Part shown: piece by piece, positions 27,052 through 35,745 of the stretch
Numbering within the stretch: the first letter of the stretch is position 1
Layout: every line of letters begins with the position of its first letter
Assembly: GCF_900129215.1 (NCBI RefSeq)
Contig: NZ_FQUQ01000002.1
Location: forward strand, 558,001 to 622,000
Origin: Pedobacter caeni
GTDB lineage: Bacteria > Bacteroidota > Bacteroidia > Sphingobacteriales > Sphingobacteriaceae
Length of the DNA: 64,000 bases
Direction of reading: 5' to 3'
Program-made: the position numbers and the translations under genes
The notes under the pieces: model-generated
What the model saw: the letters and a program-made list of their open reading frames with translations, nothing else
Told to the model about the DNA's origin: nothing
The model's database searches: none

Positions 27052-28095
27052 TTATTTTTTTATGGAGACAGATACCTCTACATTCATCCCTGGCCGGATT
27101 AGGTCTATAATTTCTTTGGATGTGGTGATTTTTATTTTCACCGGAATTCGCTGTACTACTTTTACGAAGTTTCCTGTTGAGTTGTCGGGAGGTAACAATG
27201 CCATTTTTGCACCTGTGGTACCTGCAAAATTATACACCTTACCCTCAATGGATAAATCAGGATAAGCGTCAACTTTAATTCGAACATCCTGACCGGGCCT
27301 GATATGTTCCATTTGTGTTTCTTTAAAATTAGCAGTTACATATAAATTATTCTCATCAATAACAGAAAATAAGGTTTGTCCGGCCTGTACAAGCTGTCCG
27401 TTTTGTACCCTTCTTTTCGTTACAATTCCTGTGACAGGGGCATTTATATTAGTATAGGATAACATTAAGTTTGCAAAATCAACATCAACTTGCTGCTGGT
27501 TCAGCGCCGTGTGTGTCACCTTAAGCTGTGACTGGTTATTGCTGATTTGCGAAATCGCAGTATGGTATTGATCGTTTGCTGATTTGTACAATGCAGCTGC
27601 CGCATCCCGCTCTGCTTTAACTTTATCGTAAACCTGCTGAGGGACAGATCCATTCCTGATCAGCGCAGAATAACGGGTATATTCTTGCTCTGCCTGCCAT
27701 AATTTTGCCTTTTCAACATCAACCAAAGCCTTAAATCCTAAAGAGGAAGATTGGCTGGTGGCTACCTGAGTTTTCGAAACACCTATTTTAGATCCTGCTA
27801 ATTTTTGAGCTGCCAAGGCCTGCTCAAGTTTCAAATGATATTCTTTATCCTCCAGTTTTACCAATAGCTGCCCTTTAATTACACGCTGGTTATCCTCAAA
27901 ATTTATGGAGTCAACGTAGCCTCCCACGCGAGCAACTACAGCGCTGAGATCGCCGTCAATTTGAGCATCATCCGTATCTTCATGTTTGCTGTAATATAAG
28001 AATTTACTGATGCCAAATACGCATCCGGCTACAATAATCAATGCTAATAAAACCGGAATCACCAGTCTGTTCTTTTGCGCTTTATTTTCTTCCAT
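27052..28095 (-). CDS. HlyD/EmrA-type membrane fusion protein
   Basis: Periplasmic adaptor of a tripartite efflux pump. The 347 residues have one N-terminal membrane segment (about 13-33), a lipoyl half-motif (DAQIDGDLSAVVARVGGYV), a long coiled-coil hairpin (about 95-205), the second lipoyl half (INAPVTGIVTKRRVQNGQ) and a beta-barrel end. The DTDDAQIDG beginning is typical of EmrA partners of DHA2 pumps. It is last in the operon emrB-like / tolC-like / this gene, with a 12-base gap before it. Confidence 0.93.
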   Translation of the reverse strand: MEENKAQKNRLVIPVLLALIIVAGCVFGISKFLYYSKHEDTDDAQIDGDLSAVVARVGGYVDSINFEDNQRVIKGQLLVKLEDKEYHLKLEQALAAQKLAGSKIGVSKTQVATSQSSSLGFKALVDVEKAKLWQAEQEYTRYSALIRNGSVPQQVYDKVKAERDAAAALYKSANDQYHTAISQISNNQSQLKVTHTALNQQQVDVDFANLMLSYTNINAPVTGIVTKRRVQNGQLVQAGQTLFSVIDENNLYVTANFKETQMEHIRPGQDVRIKVDAYPDLSIEGKVYNFAGTTGAKMALLPPDNSTGNFVKVVQRIPVKIKITTSKEIIDLIRPGMNVEVSVSIKK

Positions 28096-28107
28096 TTTAA
28101 TAATTGT

Positions 28108-29436
28108 TTAATTTGATTTAGAGAGATTTCCTGTATCTAATAGTAGTCTGAACCAAGCCAGCTCAGCATCTGCACGTGCTATTTCTACCTTTGTAAGCGT
28201 TTGAAAAAGCTTGGTGTCGGCATCGATACGATCGATGACAGAAGCGATATTATTTCTGTATTTATCAGCCTGCATTTTGTTGTTTTCCGTGGATTGTTCC
28301 ATTGCAGTTTGTAGCAGGCGGATCTTATTCAATACCTGGGAATAGTTTTGATAAGACTGATTTACCTCTTTTCTGATCCTGTCAGCCAGTTCATTTTGCC
28401 GTATAAATGTTTGATGCTGTTGAATCCTGACTTCAGCTGTTTTATTTTTATTAAACCATAAATTGGAGAAGTTCCATGATAAAGCAGCCCCCGCAGAAAA
28501 TTGTGCAAGGAAACTTCCGGATGCAGGAATAAAATCAGCACCTGCATGAAAGTAATCTATGGCTAAACTTGCCGATAATTTCGGAAGGAGATTTGCCCTG
28601 ACAGAACTGAATGCCGTTTTGTCTATTTCGATCTGATGAATCGTTTGCTGCAATTCGGGACGTTTAACAAATGCTTCCTCTATATACTGGTGTAGTGGCG
28701 CTAATTGATGGTCAGTTATTTGGATGGCGTCAGGTTGCAAAAACAAGTCTTCCGGAAAGCCCAGTAAAACAGTCATATTGTAATTGATGATTTTGCGATT
28801 CATCTCCAGATCGGAAGCAGTTAATTCTACCTCAGACTTTTGAAGCTTAAATCTCAAAACATCGTTTTTTGTCACGATACCATGCCTGTAAAATTGCTCG
28901 GATTGTACAATTATACTATCCAGAGCATTGATATTCTGCATGGTTACTTTTTGCCTTTGAGTTATTTTATATAAATCGAAGTACATTTCTATTGCCATAT
29001 AAAGGACCTGGTCTTTATTTTTTTTTGCATCGAGTTTTACAATGTCTGTCAACAGTTGTGTGGTTTTTCTGGCATATTTCAACTGATTGCCATCAAAAAT
29101 GGATTTATCCATTGAAATTCCTCCGGTATAGATTTCGCCTCTTTTGCCCGGTGTCCAATCCAGATCGCCCATAATAATGTGATTGGCAGGGATCTCTGCA
29201 TGGCTAAATCCGGTGCTTAACCTACCGGTTGGCAGTGATCGGTCTTTGGCCTGATTATATTGATTAACAGCCAGCTCTATTCTTGACTGGTCTATTTTTA
29301 ACCTATTACTGTTGGCTACAGCAAGCTCCATTGCTTCGTTGATGGTAAGGCGTCGTTCCTGTCCATAGATTGAACTAAGCAGTAGGATATTGACAAGTGT
29401 GAATATTAAAAGATATTTTGTTGTTTCTTGTTTCAT
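28108..29436 (-). CDS. TolC-family outer-membrane efflux protein
   Basis: 442 residues with a signal peptide (IFTLVNILLLSSIYGQ). Two TolC repeats are evident, with INEAMELAVANSNRLKIDQSRIEL near the start and a matching ITDHQLAPLHQYIEEAFVKRPEL repeat in the middle, and long helical stretches forming the periplasmic tunnel. It would provide the outer-membrane exit for the adjoining pump. Gaps are 46 bases after the transporter and 12 before the adaptor. Confidence 0.92.
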   Translation of the reverse strand: MKQETTKYLLIFTLVNILLLSSIYGQERRLTINEAMELAVANSNRLKIDQSRIELAVNQYNQAKDRSLPTGRLSTGFSHAEIPANHIIMGDLDWTPGKRGEIYTGGISMDKSIFDGNQLKYARKTTQLLTDIVKLDAKKNKDQVLYMAIEMYFDLYKITQRQKVTMQNINALDSIIVQSEQFYRHGIVTKNDVLRFKLQKSEVELTASDLEMNRKIINYNMTVLLGFPEDLFLQPDAIQITDHQLAPLHQYIEEAFVKRPELQQTIHQIEIDKTAFSSVRANLLPKLSASLAIDYFHAGADFIPASGSFLAQFSAGAALSWNFSNLWFNKNKTAEVRIQQHQTFIRQNELADRIRKEVNQSYQNYSQVLNKIRLLQTAMEQSTENNKMQADKYRNNIASVIDRIDADTKLFQTLTKVEIARADAELAWFRLLLDTGNLSKSN

Positions 29437-29482
29437 AATTTAAATCGATGAAATAGGGTAACTTGTTATTTGTAAGTAATAG

Positions 29483-31054
29483 CTAATGGGCATCTGTTGT
29501 AATGATGCTTTTTTTGCTTTTAAGACAGAGCACAAAAGGGATACAGGCAAGAAATAGAAAGCCAATAACGATATATACATCCATGTAGGATAATAAGGTC
29601 GACTGCTTATTCACTGTCATATCCAATAGCTTAAGTCCGTTATTCATTGCGATATCAGCAGTCATACCATGCCCTTTAAAACTTTGAGTCAGCTGATTCA
29701 AGCGTTCAGTAACCTGAGCATCATCCGATGCCAGATGACTGACCAGACTTGTTCGGTGAAACACATTTCTGCGTGCGATGAAAGTGGTGATAATCGCGAT
29801 TCCGAATGACCCTCCCAGTTGCCTGAGCATTCCTGTAAAAGCAGCGCCTTCGGCGATTTCTTTTGTTTTTAAAGTGGAAAAAGCGATGGCACTGATAGAC
29901 AATAAGATCATATTCAGCCCAAAATATCTAAAGATCAAAACGTAAAAAAACACTTCAAATCCAGTTTCAGGTGTAAGGATTTTTGAACTCATATAGCAGT
30001 TAATGAAAAATATCAACATACCAGTGCCCATCATATATTGAGGTTTGACACCTGTTTTCAGCAATTTATTAGTCAATGGAAATATAAGAAGACTGGAAAG
30101 GGATGTTAAACAAACTAATAATCCCGCGTTTGTAGCCGGCCAGTTGAGTTGGGACTGTGTAAATAAGGGCACAATAAATGTTGATCCATAAGACCCGAAT
30201 CCATAGATAAAGGAGAAAATGGTGCCGGCTGCCAGATTCCCATTTTTGAGTACTTTCAACGAAACAATGGGGTGCGGATAAATGAGCTCCCGCCAGATAA
30301 AACAAATCATCCCTAAGCCGGCAATGACAGATAAAACAGTGATCGTATGATTGCTGAACCAATCATCTTCCTGACCTTTCTCCAGCACGTACTGAAGAGC
30401 GCCAACAGCGGTGGCCAGTAAAATTATCCCCAACCAATCAACCTGATTAACTGGCATTTTATCGGTATACTTTGGAGATCTGACATACTGCAGGGTTAGC
30501 AGCACAGCGATAATTCCCAGAGGAATATTTATATAAAAGATCAGGGGCCAGCTGTAATGATCGATAATATATCCGCCAAGAAGAGGACCCATTGCTGGTC
30601 CTACGATCACGCTCATCATAAAGATCAGATTCGCTTGTCCGCGTTTTTCCGCAGGAAATGATTCTGTAATTATTGTTTGAGAGGTAGCCAGTAGTGCCCC
30701 TCCTCCAATTCCCTGTAAAAACCTAAAGAGCGCTAATTCCAAAATGCCGGTAGCTTGTCCACATAAAAAGGAGAACAATGTGAAAATTACTATCGAGGCT
30801 GCAAAGTAATTACGTCTTCCAAATTGTCTGGAGAGCCAGCTGGTCATCGGGATTACAATAACATTTCCAATACCATATGCGGTTACTACCCAGCTTACCT
30901 CTGATAAAGTAGCACCAAGGTTCCCCTGTAAATCATTTAAAGCTACATTCACAATTGTTGTATCCAATAGCTCCAGTATTGCGCAAAGCATGGCGACAAG
31001 GGTAATGATTACCCTTCTTGAACCATACTCAACCATAGTATCTGTCTGCATCAT
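29483..31054 (-). CDS. DHA2-family (EmrB-type) drug:proton antiporter
   Basis: The 523-residue inner-membrane transporter has about 14 membrane segments. Diagnostic motifs are LELLDTTIVNVALNDLQ in the first segment, WVVTAYGIGNVIVIP, RFLQGIGGGALLA, and motif C-like GPAMGPLLGGYIID. The ATG at 31054 was preferred over 31123 because the extra 23 residues lie before the family's usual start and the ATG follows an A-rich stretch. It probably exports hydrophobic toxic compounds. Confidence 0.93.
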   Translation of the reverse strand: MMQTDTMVEYGSRRVIITLVAMLCAILELLDTTIVNVALNDLQGNLGATLSEVSWVVTAYGIGNVIVIPMTSWLSRQFGRRNYFAASIVIFTLFSFLCGQATGILELALFRFLQGIGGGALLATSQTIITESFPAEKRGQANLIFMMSVIVGPAMGPLLGGYIIDHYSWPLIFYINIPLGIIAVLLTLQYVRSPKYTDKMPVNQVDWLGIILLATAVGALQYVLEKGQEDDWFSNHTITVLSVIAGLGMICFIWRELIYPHPIVSLKVLKNGNLAAGTIFSFIYGFGSYGSTFIVPLFTQSQLNWPATNAGLLVCLTSLSSLLIFPLTNKLLKTGVKPQYMMGTGMLIFFINCYMSSKILTPETGFEVFFYVLIFRYFGLNMILLSISAIAFSTLKTKEIAEGAAFTGMLRQLGGSFGIAIITTFIARRNVFHRTSLVSHLASDDAQVTERLNQLTQSFKGHGMTADIAMNNGLKLLDMTVNKQSTLLSYMDVYIVIGFLFLACIPFVLCLKSKKSIITTDAH

Positions 31055-31189
31055 CTTTTTTTTACAAAAATGAGTGTAGAGAAAGTTTAAGTAGTTTGAT
31101 AGAAGAATTAAAACCTCTGCCAAAGGGATTTCCTTAAGGTTGGCAAATGCGGAAAGAATTATCGAGTTTTGCAGACCAGGGCAGTTAAC

Positions 31190-32167
31190 ATGTATTTAAA
31201 CTCATTTCTTCCATTTACAACACTAACAAATGGTGCTCAAAGTAAGGGCATACAGGAAGAGTCATATCTTTTGTCGCCGGAGACAGGGCTTAGTGGTTTC
31301 TTTGAATATACTGCACTCGATGGGATACAAATAAATTACAGCAGTCTTTCTGTTACCAGAGAAATATCACTGGAAGCTAAAGCTGCCGAAAAATGTATAG
31401 AAATGCATTTTTCTTTGACCGGGAAGTTCACAGCTGAAAACCCTGTTTTGCAAAAACCGGTTGAGATCACACAATTGCAGCATAATCTTTTCTCCATTCC
31501 ATCAGATCTTTCTACAAATCTCACCTTTCAGGTTGGAAGAGAACCGGTTGTTAAGTTTGATATACTATTTGATCAAGCTTATTTTCAACAGATTTTAAAT
31601 GAGGAATGCGCTGTTCACAGACATTTGTTAAATAAAATTTCAAGTAATCAAATGATGCTTGGAGACCGGAACTATTTAAATATTTCCCCGTCAATGCTTT
31701 CCGTTTTAACAGATATTATGACCTGTAAAAGGAGAGGGTATTTTAAAAGGCTATATCTGGAAGCAAAGGTCATGGAGTTATTCCTATTGCAAACAGAAGT
31801 ACTGCAAGAAAAACATCTGGATAAAGGATGTAGTTATCTGACTAAGTTTTCAAAAGATATTGAGAAGCTTTATTTTGTTAAAGAACTGATTGACAAGGAA
31901 CCCGAGACAGAACATTCTCTAGCGGGACTAAGCCGTTTAGCGGGATTAAATGTTTTTAAACTAAAAAACGGATTCAAAAGTATATTTGGAGATACTGTTT
32001 TTGGTTATATCAACGAACTAAAAATGGCTAAGGCCAAAAAGCTGCTGATAGAGGAAAATAAGCAGGTGAATGAGGTTGCTTATCTGTTGGGCTATAACAG
32101 TCCGAATAATTTTAGTACAGCGTTTAAAAGGAGATACGGTATTAATCCCGGCAAACTGAAATTCTAA
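31190..32167 (+). CDS. AraC-family regulator, divergent to the efflux operon
   Basis: 325 residues from the ATG at 31190. The N-terminal part is unlike a cupin of the 20366 type; the C-terminal about 100 residues form the AraC HTH pair, with LAGLSRLAGLNVFKLKNGFKSIFGDTVFGYI and the second motif VNEVAYLLGYNSPNNFSTAFKRRYGINPGKL. This matches PchR-like regulators. Start-to-start distance to the pump gene is 135 bases, so control of the pump is likely. Confidence 0.88.
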   Translation: MYLNSFLPFTTLTNGAQSKGIQEESYLLSPETGLSGFFEYTALDGIQINYSSLSVTREISLEAKAAEKCIEMHFSLTGKFTAENPVLQKPVEITQLQHNLFSIPSDLSTNLTFQVGREPVVKFDILFDQAYFQQILNEECAVHRHLLNKISSNQMMLGDRNYLNISPSMLSVLTDIMTCKRRGYFKRLYLEAKVMELFLLQTEVLQEKHLDKGCSYLTKFSKDIEKLYFVKELIDKEPETEHSLAGLSRLAGLNVFKLKNGFKSIFGDTVFGYINELKMAKAKKLLIEENKQVNEVAYLLGYNSPNNFSTAFKRRYGINPGKLKF

Positions 32168-32245
32168 AAACCTTTACGGAAATCCATTGGCATAATTTCT
32201 AAGTTTCGGTTAAAATGAAGCGTTATCAGATCAGCTTCAAGGTAA

Positions 32246-32968
32246 TTACTTCGGCTCAGATTTTCGGGTATCTTTCGCCCGGTTAAAAGTTGCCAGGCAA
32301 CTATCCAATGGTTGTCCCTGCTTATAAATACAATCGCAGAAAATTTCGCAAGCCCCGGGGTTTTTACTTCCGGCACATTGATTTTTGCATTCAGCTTCGG
32401 AGTTGCAGGGCCCGATCTCATATAAATAGAACGTACCAAAGATGATGAAGGCTAAGACTGCGAAGGAACCTCCAAAAAATATGATCCGAAGGCGGTTGCC
32501 CAAGGTCTTTTTTAATACATGAGGATCTGTTTTTGGCTGCTTAAACAGCAAAATGTGTTTTAAACGGTCATAATCCCAAACTAATAAAAACAAGTTTGCC
32601 AATACCAACATTGTGACAAGCCGGGTACCCGCAAAGCGGGTAGCATAGGTTAGTACACAAATATTGATGATGATGGGGAAATACATCAGCGCACCAAGAA
32701 GGGAAGTTCTGGGAATCAGCAATAATATCGCTGTTATAATTTGAGCAATTCCAATAAAGGTATAGTAATATCCGGTGAGATGTAATGCTTCGAAGTATTG
32801 CCCTAAGGGGTTATTGGGTGATAAACCTGCCGCGAACCGTTCACCCATAATTTTTACATAGCCTGCCGGAAGAAAGCTTAATGCTAACGCGATGCGGCAA
32901 AAAACAGCAAACCGTTTAAACCATTTGTCGGCCTTTGCCTCATCGTATATTTCTTCAAGCCAGTTCAT
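32246..32968 (-). CDS. DoxX-like membrane protein with a Cys-rich tail
   Basis: 240 residues. Four membrane segments resemble the DoxX/MauE fold, beginning with FCRIALALSFLPAGYVKIMGE, and a fifth lies near residues 160-185. The last 55 residues hold seven cysteines in the pattern CX5CX3CX8CX3CXCX10C. With a cytoplasmic N-terminus and five segments, that tail would face the periplasm, where disulfides could form. DoxX proteins are tied to redox and thiol chemistry; the role here is unknown. It lies 81 bases after the CadC-like regulator on the same strand. Confidence 0.72.
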   Translation of the reverse strand: MNWLEEIYDEAKADKWFKRFAVFCRIALALSFLPAGYVKIMGERFAAGLSPNNPLGQYFEALHLTGYYYTFIGIAQIITAILLLIPRTSLLGALMYFPIIINICVLTYATRFAGTRLVTMLVLANLFLLVWDYDRLKHILLFKQPKTDPHVLKKTLGNRLRIIFFGGSFAVLAFIIFGTFYLYEIGPCNSEAECKNQCAGSKNPGACEIFCDCIYKQGQPLDSCLATFNRAKDTRKSEPK

Positions 32969-33049
32969 AAATGTATATTAAATGTGAAGTAGACCGAATT
33001 ATTTTAGTGTATTTACTTCAAACGAATAACCAAGGAGCAAATATGCTTC

Positions 33050-33940
33050 TTAAACGCTAATTTCAAGCTTGTATCCTTTTCCACGTATCACAACAATTTT
33101 GATATCCGGATCAGATTCCAGTTTCTTTCTAAGTTTTGATATGAACATATCCAGACTGCGCCCCACAATAACACCTTCATCTTCCCATATCTCTTTTTGT
33201 AGCCTGCTTCTCTCAATGGTCTGGTTGGGAGACAATGCGAAAATGAGCAATACACGGGTTTCCGTTCCGGTCAGGTCTATTGTTTTTCCATTTATGATGA
33301 GCTTCCGATTCCCCGCATCGAACAACACCGAGCCCAAAGTGATCATATTAGTATGCTGACCATCAGGTAAAGCTCTTCGCGGCTTAACAGATCTCAAAAA
33401 AATAAAACCAACAAATGCTAAAAATGGCAGGCTGCCCAGAAGATATCCATTCTTTGCTGTATTTGTTCCTGTCGGTTTGAATTTAATGTTGATTCTATAA
33501 CCTGCTCTGGGTTGTGTTCTTCCTGTACAGGCTACAATGTCATCCTTTTTATTTTTGGATATAGCGTATCCATAGGTTACGCTGGAGTTGCCAGGGTTCA
33601 GCACGTTGACAACATAATCACTTGCGAGTGGGTCTTTTGCCAACAAACGCCGGGTAGTATTCACCAGGGAGTCCGGTTGAAAAGTAAGCTCCTTCTCAAA
33701 CCTGATCTGGTACTCATTCTCGGCAATCTGTTTTACCGGAAGCACTCTTGATTTACTGTCGCCCGACTGTAAAAGTAGTTCATGCCCAATCTTGCGGAGT
33801 AAAACTTCTCTTCTGGAAATCTCAAAATCATCACTATCCTCTATACTGAAAGCCACACAGATTACAGAGATAAACAGAAGTAGTATCAATGCGGACAGGT
33901 ATTTGCGTTTTCCGGAGGGGAGATTTCGGCTAAGGTTCAT
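33050..33940 (-). CDS. CadC-like membrane-anchored winged-helix regulator
   Basis: The 296 residues have an N-terminal membrane segment (about 14-30), a periplasmic domain of about 140 residues, a second membrane segment (about 167-183) and a C-terminal OmpR/PhoB-type winged helix (TGTETRVLLIFALSPNQTIERSRLQKEIWEDEG and VDMFISKLRKKL-like SLDMFISKLRKKLESD). No phosphoacceptor domain is present, so it probably senses an outside signal directly. Direct repeats of TTTTTATTTACAA lie upstream. The DoxX-like gene downstream and the divergent propeller gene are possible targets or partners. Confidence 0.8.
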   Translation of the reverse strand: MNLSRNLPSGKRKYLSALILLLFISVICVAFSIEDSDDFEISRREVLLRKIGHELLLQSGDSKSRVLPVKQIAENEYQIRFEKELTFQPDSLVNTTRRLLAKDPLASDYVVNVLNPGNSSVTYGYAISKNKKDDIVACTGRTQPRAGYRINIKFKPTGTNTAKNGYLLGSLPFLAFVGFIFLRSVKPRRALPDGQHTNMITLGSVLFDAGNRKLIINGKTIDLTGTETRVLLIFALSPNQTIERSRLQKEIWEDEGVIVGRSLDMFISKLRKKLESDPDIKIVVIRGKGYKLEISV

Positions 33941-33949
33941 AGTGTCAGG

Positions 33950-33983
33950 TTTTTATTTACAAAGTTTACATTTTTATTTACAA
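33950..33983. repeat. Two 13-base direct repeats, 21 bases apart, at the CadC-like promoter
   Basis: TTTTTATTTACAA occurs at 33950-33962 and 33971-33983. The core TTTACA appears a third time at 33965-33970. The 21-base period is two helical turns, as for tandem binding of OmpR-type domains. It lies 10 bases upstream of the regulator's ATG. Autoregulation is inferred. Confidence 0.55.
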
Positions 33984-34147
33984 TCCAAATTCCCCAAGCT
34001 AAAAGATATCAAAGTAATTTCGCTGGATCAAATTGATAGGATACGAAGAATAAAAAATGTCTTAGTGTTTGATGAAAAATGAAAGAAGGAGCTGCATTGT
34101 CCGCTATTGGAACCGTTTAGCTATTACCAATATTAAATAAATAAATT

Positions 34148-35230
34148 ATGAAATACGTACACTTATCCGCTTTGTTCTTAATCTCTTTGATTTACAACTG
34201 CTATGGACAAAGCCAAACAACCTTACCAAAAGATAGTATCAGATCCGAAATAAAAGACGTAAGGACCTCTTACGGACCTAACCGTATGGTTCGCACTGTG
34301 AAGCAAGATAGAAAGGGGAAAATTTGGTTTGCTTCTCCTGAAGGGATCATTCGATACGATGGAAAATCGTTTACTAATATTACAAGTAAAGTGATGTCCG
34401 CCCGCTTTTTTTCTGTTTTAGAAGATAAAAAAGGAAATTTTTGGTTCGCTACTGTTGGTTCAGGAGTGTACTGTTATGATGGGAAATCCTTTCAAAATTA
34501 TACAACAAAGAATGGGCTTGCCAGTGATCAGGTCACTACTATTTATGAAGATAAAACCGGTAATATTTGGTTTGGTACTGAGGGCGGAGCAAGCTGCTAT
34601 GATGGGAAATCCTTTAAAAGTTTTAAATTGAAAGATGGGCCAGCGCCTACTGATGCTGATTCTATGCATGTATCAGCTTACCAGCAACAGATTCCGGAAG
34701 GTCATTGGATGCATAATGATGTTAATGCTATCATTGAAGACAAAACAGGGAAATTCTGGTTTGGTACACGGGGCTATACCCGCATTTATGATGGAAAGAC
34801 ATTTACCATCATAACCAATAAAGACGGTAAACCTTTTGCAAATGTTCGTTCGATAATCAAAGATAAAAAAGGCAATATCTGGTTAGGAGGCTATGATGGC
34901 CTTTGGCGCTATGACGGTAGTACATTTACAAATTTTACACAGAAGTTTGTTGGTTATATCTACGAAGATAGAGCAGGTAATATTTGGACTAGCTCAGAAA
35001 GCGCTCATGACAAAAGGTGGACTCTTTCCCGTTATGATGAGAAGACCTTGTCTAATAAAATACCAACTGTAACCGAAATTAAGTCAGGAGAAAACGGTCT
35101 TTTCGGGATTTTGGAAGCTCGCGATGGAAGTATTTGGTTTGGATCTATGAAAGGTGTGTATCGTTATGATGGAAAGACCATCACGGACTTTAAAAGTAAA
35201 GAGGGGCAGGACTACATTCGCAATTACTAA
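34148..35230 (+). CDS. Exported seven-blade two-component-regulator propeller protein
   Basis: 360 residues with a signal peptide (LSALFLISLIYNCYGQ). The body repeats a motif seven times: xxIxEDKxGNIWFGT, visible as DRKGKIWFAS, DKKGNFWFAT, DKTGNIWFGT, DKTGKFWFGT, DKKGNIWLGG, DRAGNIWTSS and ARDGSIWFGS. This equals one full beta-propeller of the Reg_prop type. In hybrid two-component systems such propellers come in pairs joined to a kinase; here there is no kinase or HTH. The divergent CadC-like regulator, 207 bases away, could be a partner. Confidence 0.82.
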   Translation: MKYVHLSALFLISLIYNCYGQSQTTLPKDSIRSEIKDVRTSYGPNRMVRTVKQDRKGKIWFASPEGIIRYDGKSFTNITSKVMSARFFSVLEDKKGNFWFATVGSGVYCYDGKSFQNYTTKNGLASDQVTTIYEDKTGNIWFGTEGGASCYDGKSFKSFKLKDGPAPTDADSMHVSAYQQQIPEGHWMHNDVNAIIEDKTGKFWFGTRGYTRIYDGKTFTIITNKDGKPFANVRSIIKDKKGNIWLGGYDGLWRYDGSTFTNFTQKFVGYIYEDRAGNIWTSSESAHDKRWTLSRYDEKTLSNKIPTVTEIKSGENGLFGILEARDGSIWFGSMKGVYRYDGKTITDFKSKEGQDYIRNY

Positions 35231-35306
35231 GGTTGCATCAATGGATGTTGAAAATATAAAAATTACAGGAAATTAAGGGCGAAATTGTAAAAGCAATGGC
35301 ATTTGA

Positions 35307-35660
35307 TCATTTGTTTTTAATCTTCTTTCTGTGCTTCAACCCAAATTCAATCAAAGCATTAATTACAGGCAGGGTTTCGGTGGCATGGCCAGTAAGTGCA
35401 TAGGTCACTGTAACGGGTTTTGTATTGTTTACGGTTCTGGTAATCAGCAGATTTTCCTCTAATTGTTGTAATTCCTTTGACAATACTTTGGGTGTTATTC
35501 CCTTCGATATCTCTTGCAGGTCTTTGAACCGCATGGGTCCATGAAGGTGTAAACTACGCAAAATAACAATTTTCCACTTGCCGCTTAGCAACTCAATTGC
35601 ATCGGTTAAGGCCAATTGCCTGTCAATGGTAGGTTCTGATTCACATTTAAATTCCGCCAT
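35307..35660 (-). CDS. HxlR-family winged-helix regulator
   Basis: 117 residues from the ATG at 35660. The HxlR HTH is clear: AIELLSGKWKIVILRSLHLHGPMRFKDLQ, then GITPKVLSKELQQLEENLLI and the wing VTVTYALTGHATE. A much longer ORF in the same frame runs on upstream, but that part is antisense to the SDR gene. It lies 85 bases from the divergent SDR gene, the usual HxlR/oxidoreductase pairing, so it probably controls it. Confidence 0.88.
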   Translation of the reverse strand: MAEFKCESEPTIDRQLALTDAIELLSGKWKIVILRSLHLHGPMRFKDLQEISKGITPKVLSKELQQLEENLLITRTVNNTKPVTVTYALTGHATETLPVINALIEFGLKHRKKIKNK

Positions 35661-35693
35661 AAAAATAGTCACTTTCCTAGAGGTAACGCATAG

Positions 35694-35723
35694 CAAAAGT
35701 ATAGTATTCGGATAATAGTTTTG
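35694..35723. promoter_or_regulatory. Divergent -7 boxes between HxlR and SDR genes
   Basis: The minus strand reads TACTTTTG at 35694-35701 and the plus strand TAGTTTTG at 35716-35723, both fitting TAnnTTTG. Only 14 bases separate them, so the two start regions overlap. Neither has a clear -33 TTG. Confidence 0.4.
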
Positions 35724-35745
35724 TTGGATTAAAATAATCAACGGC

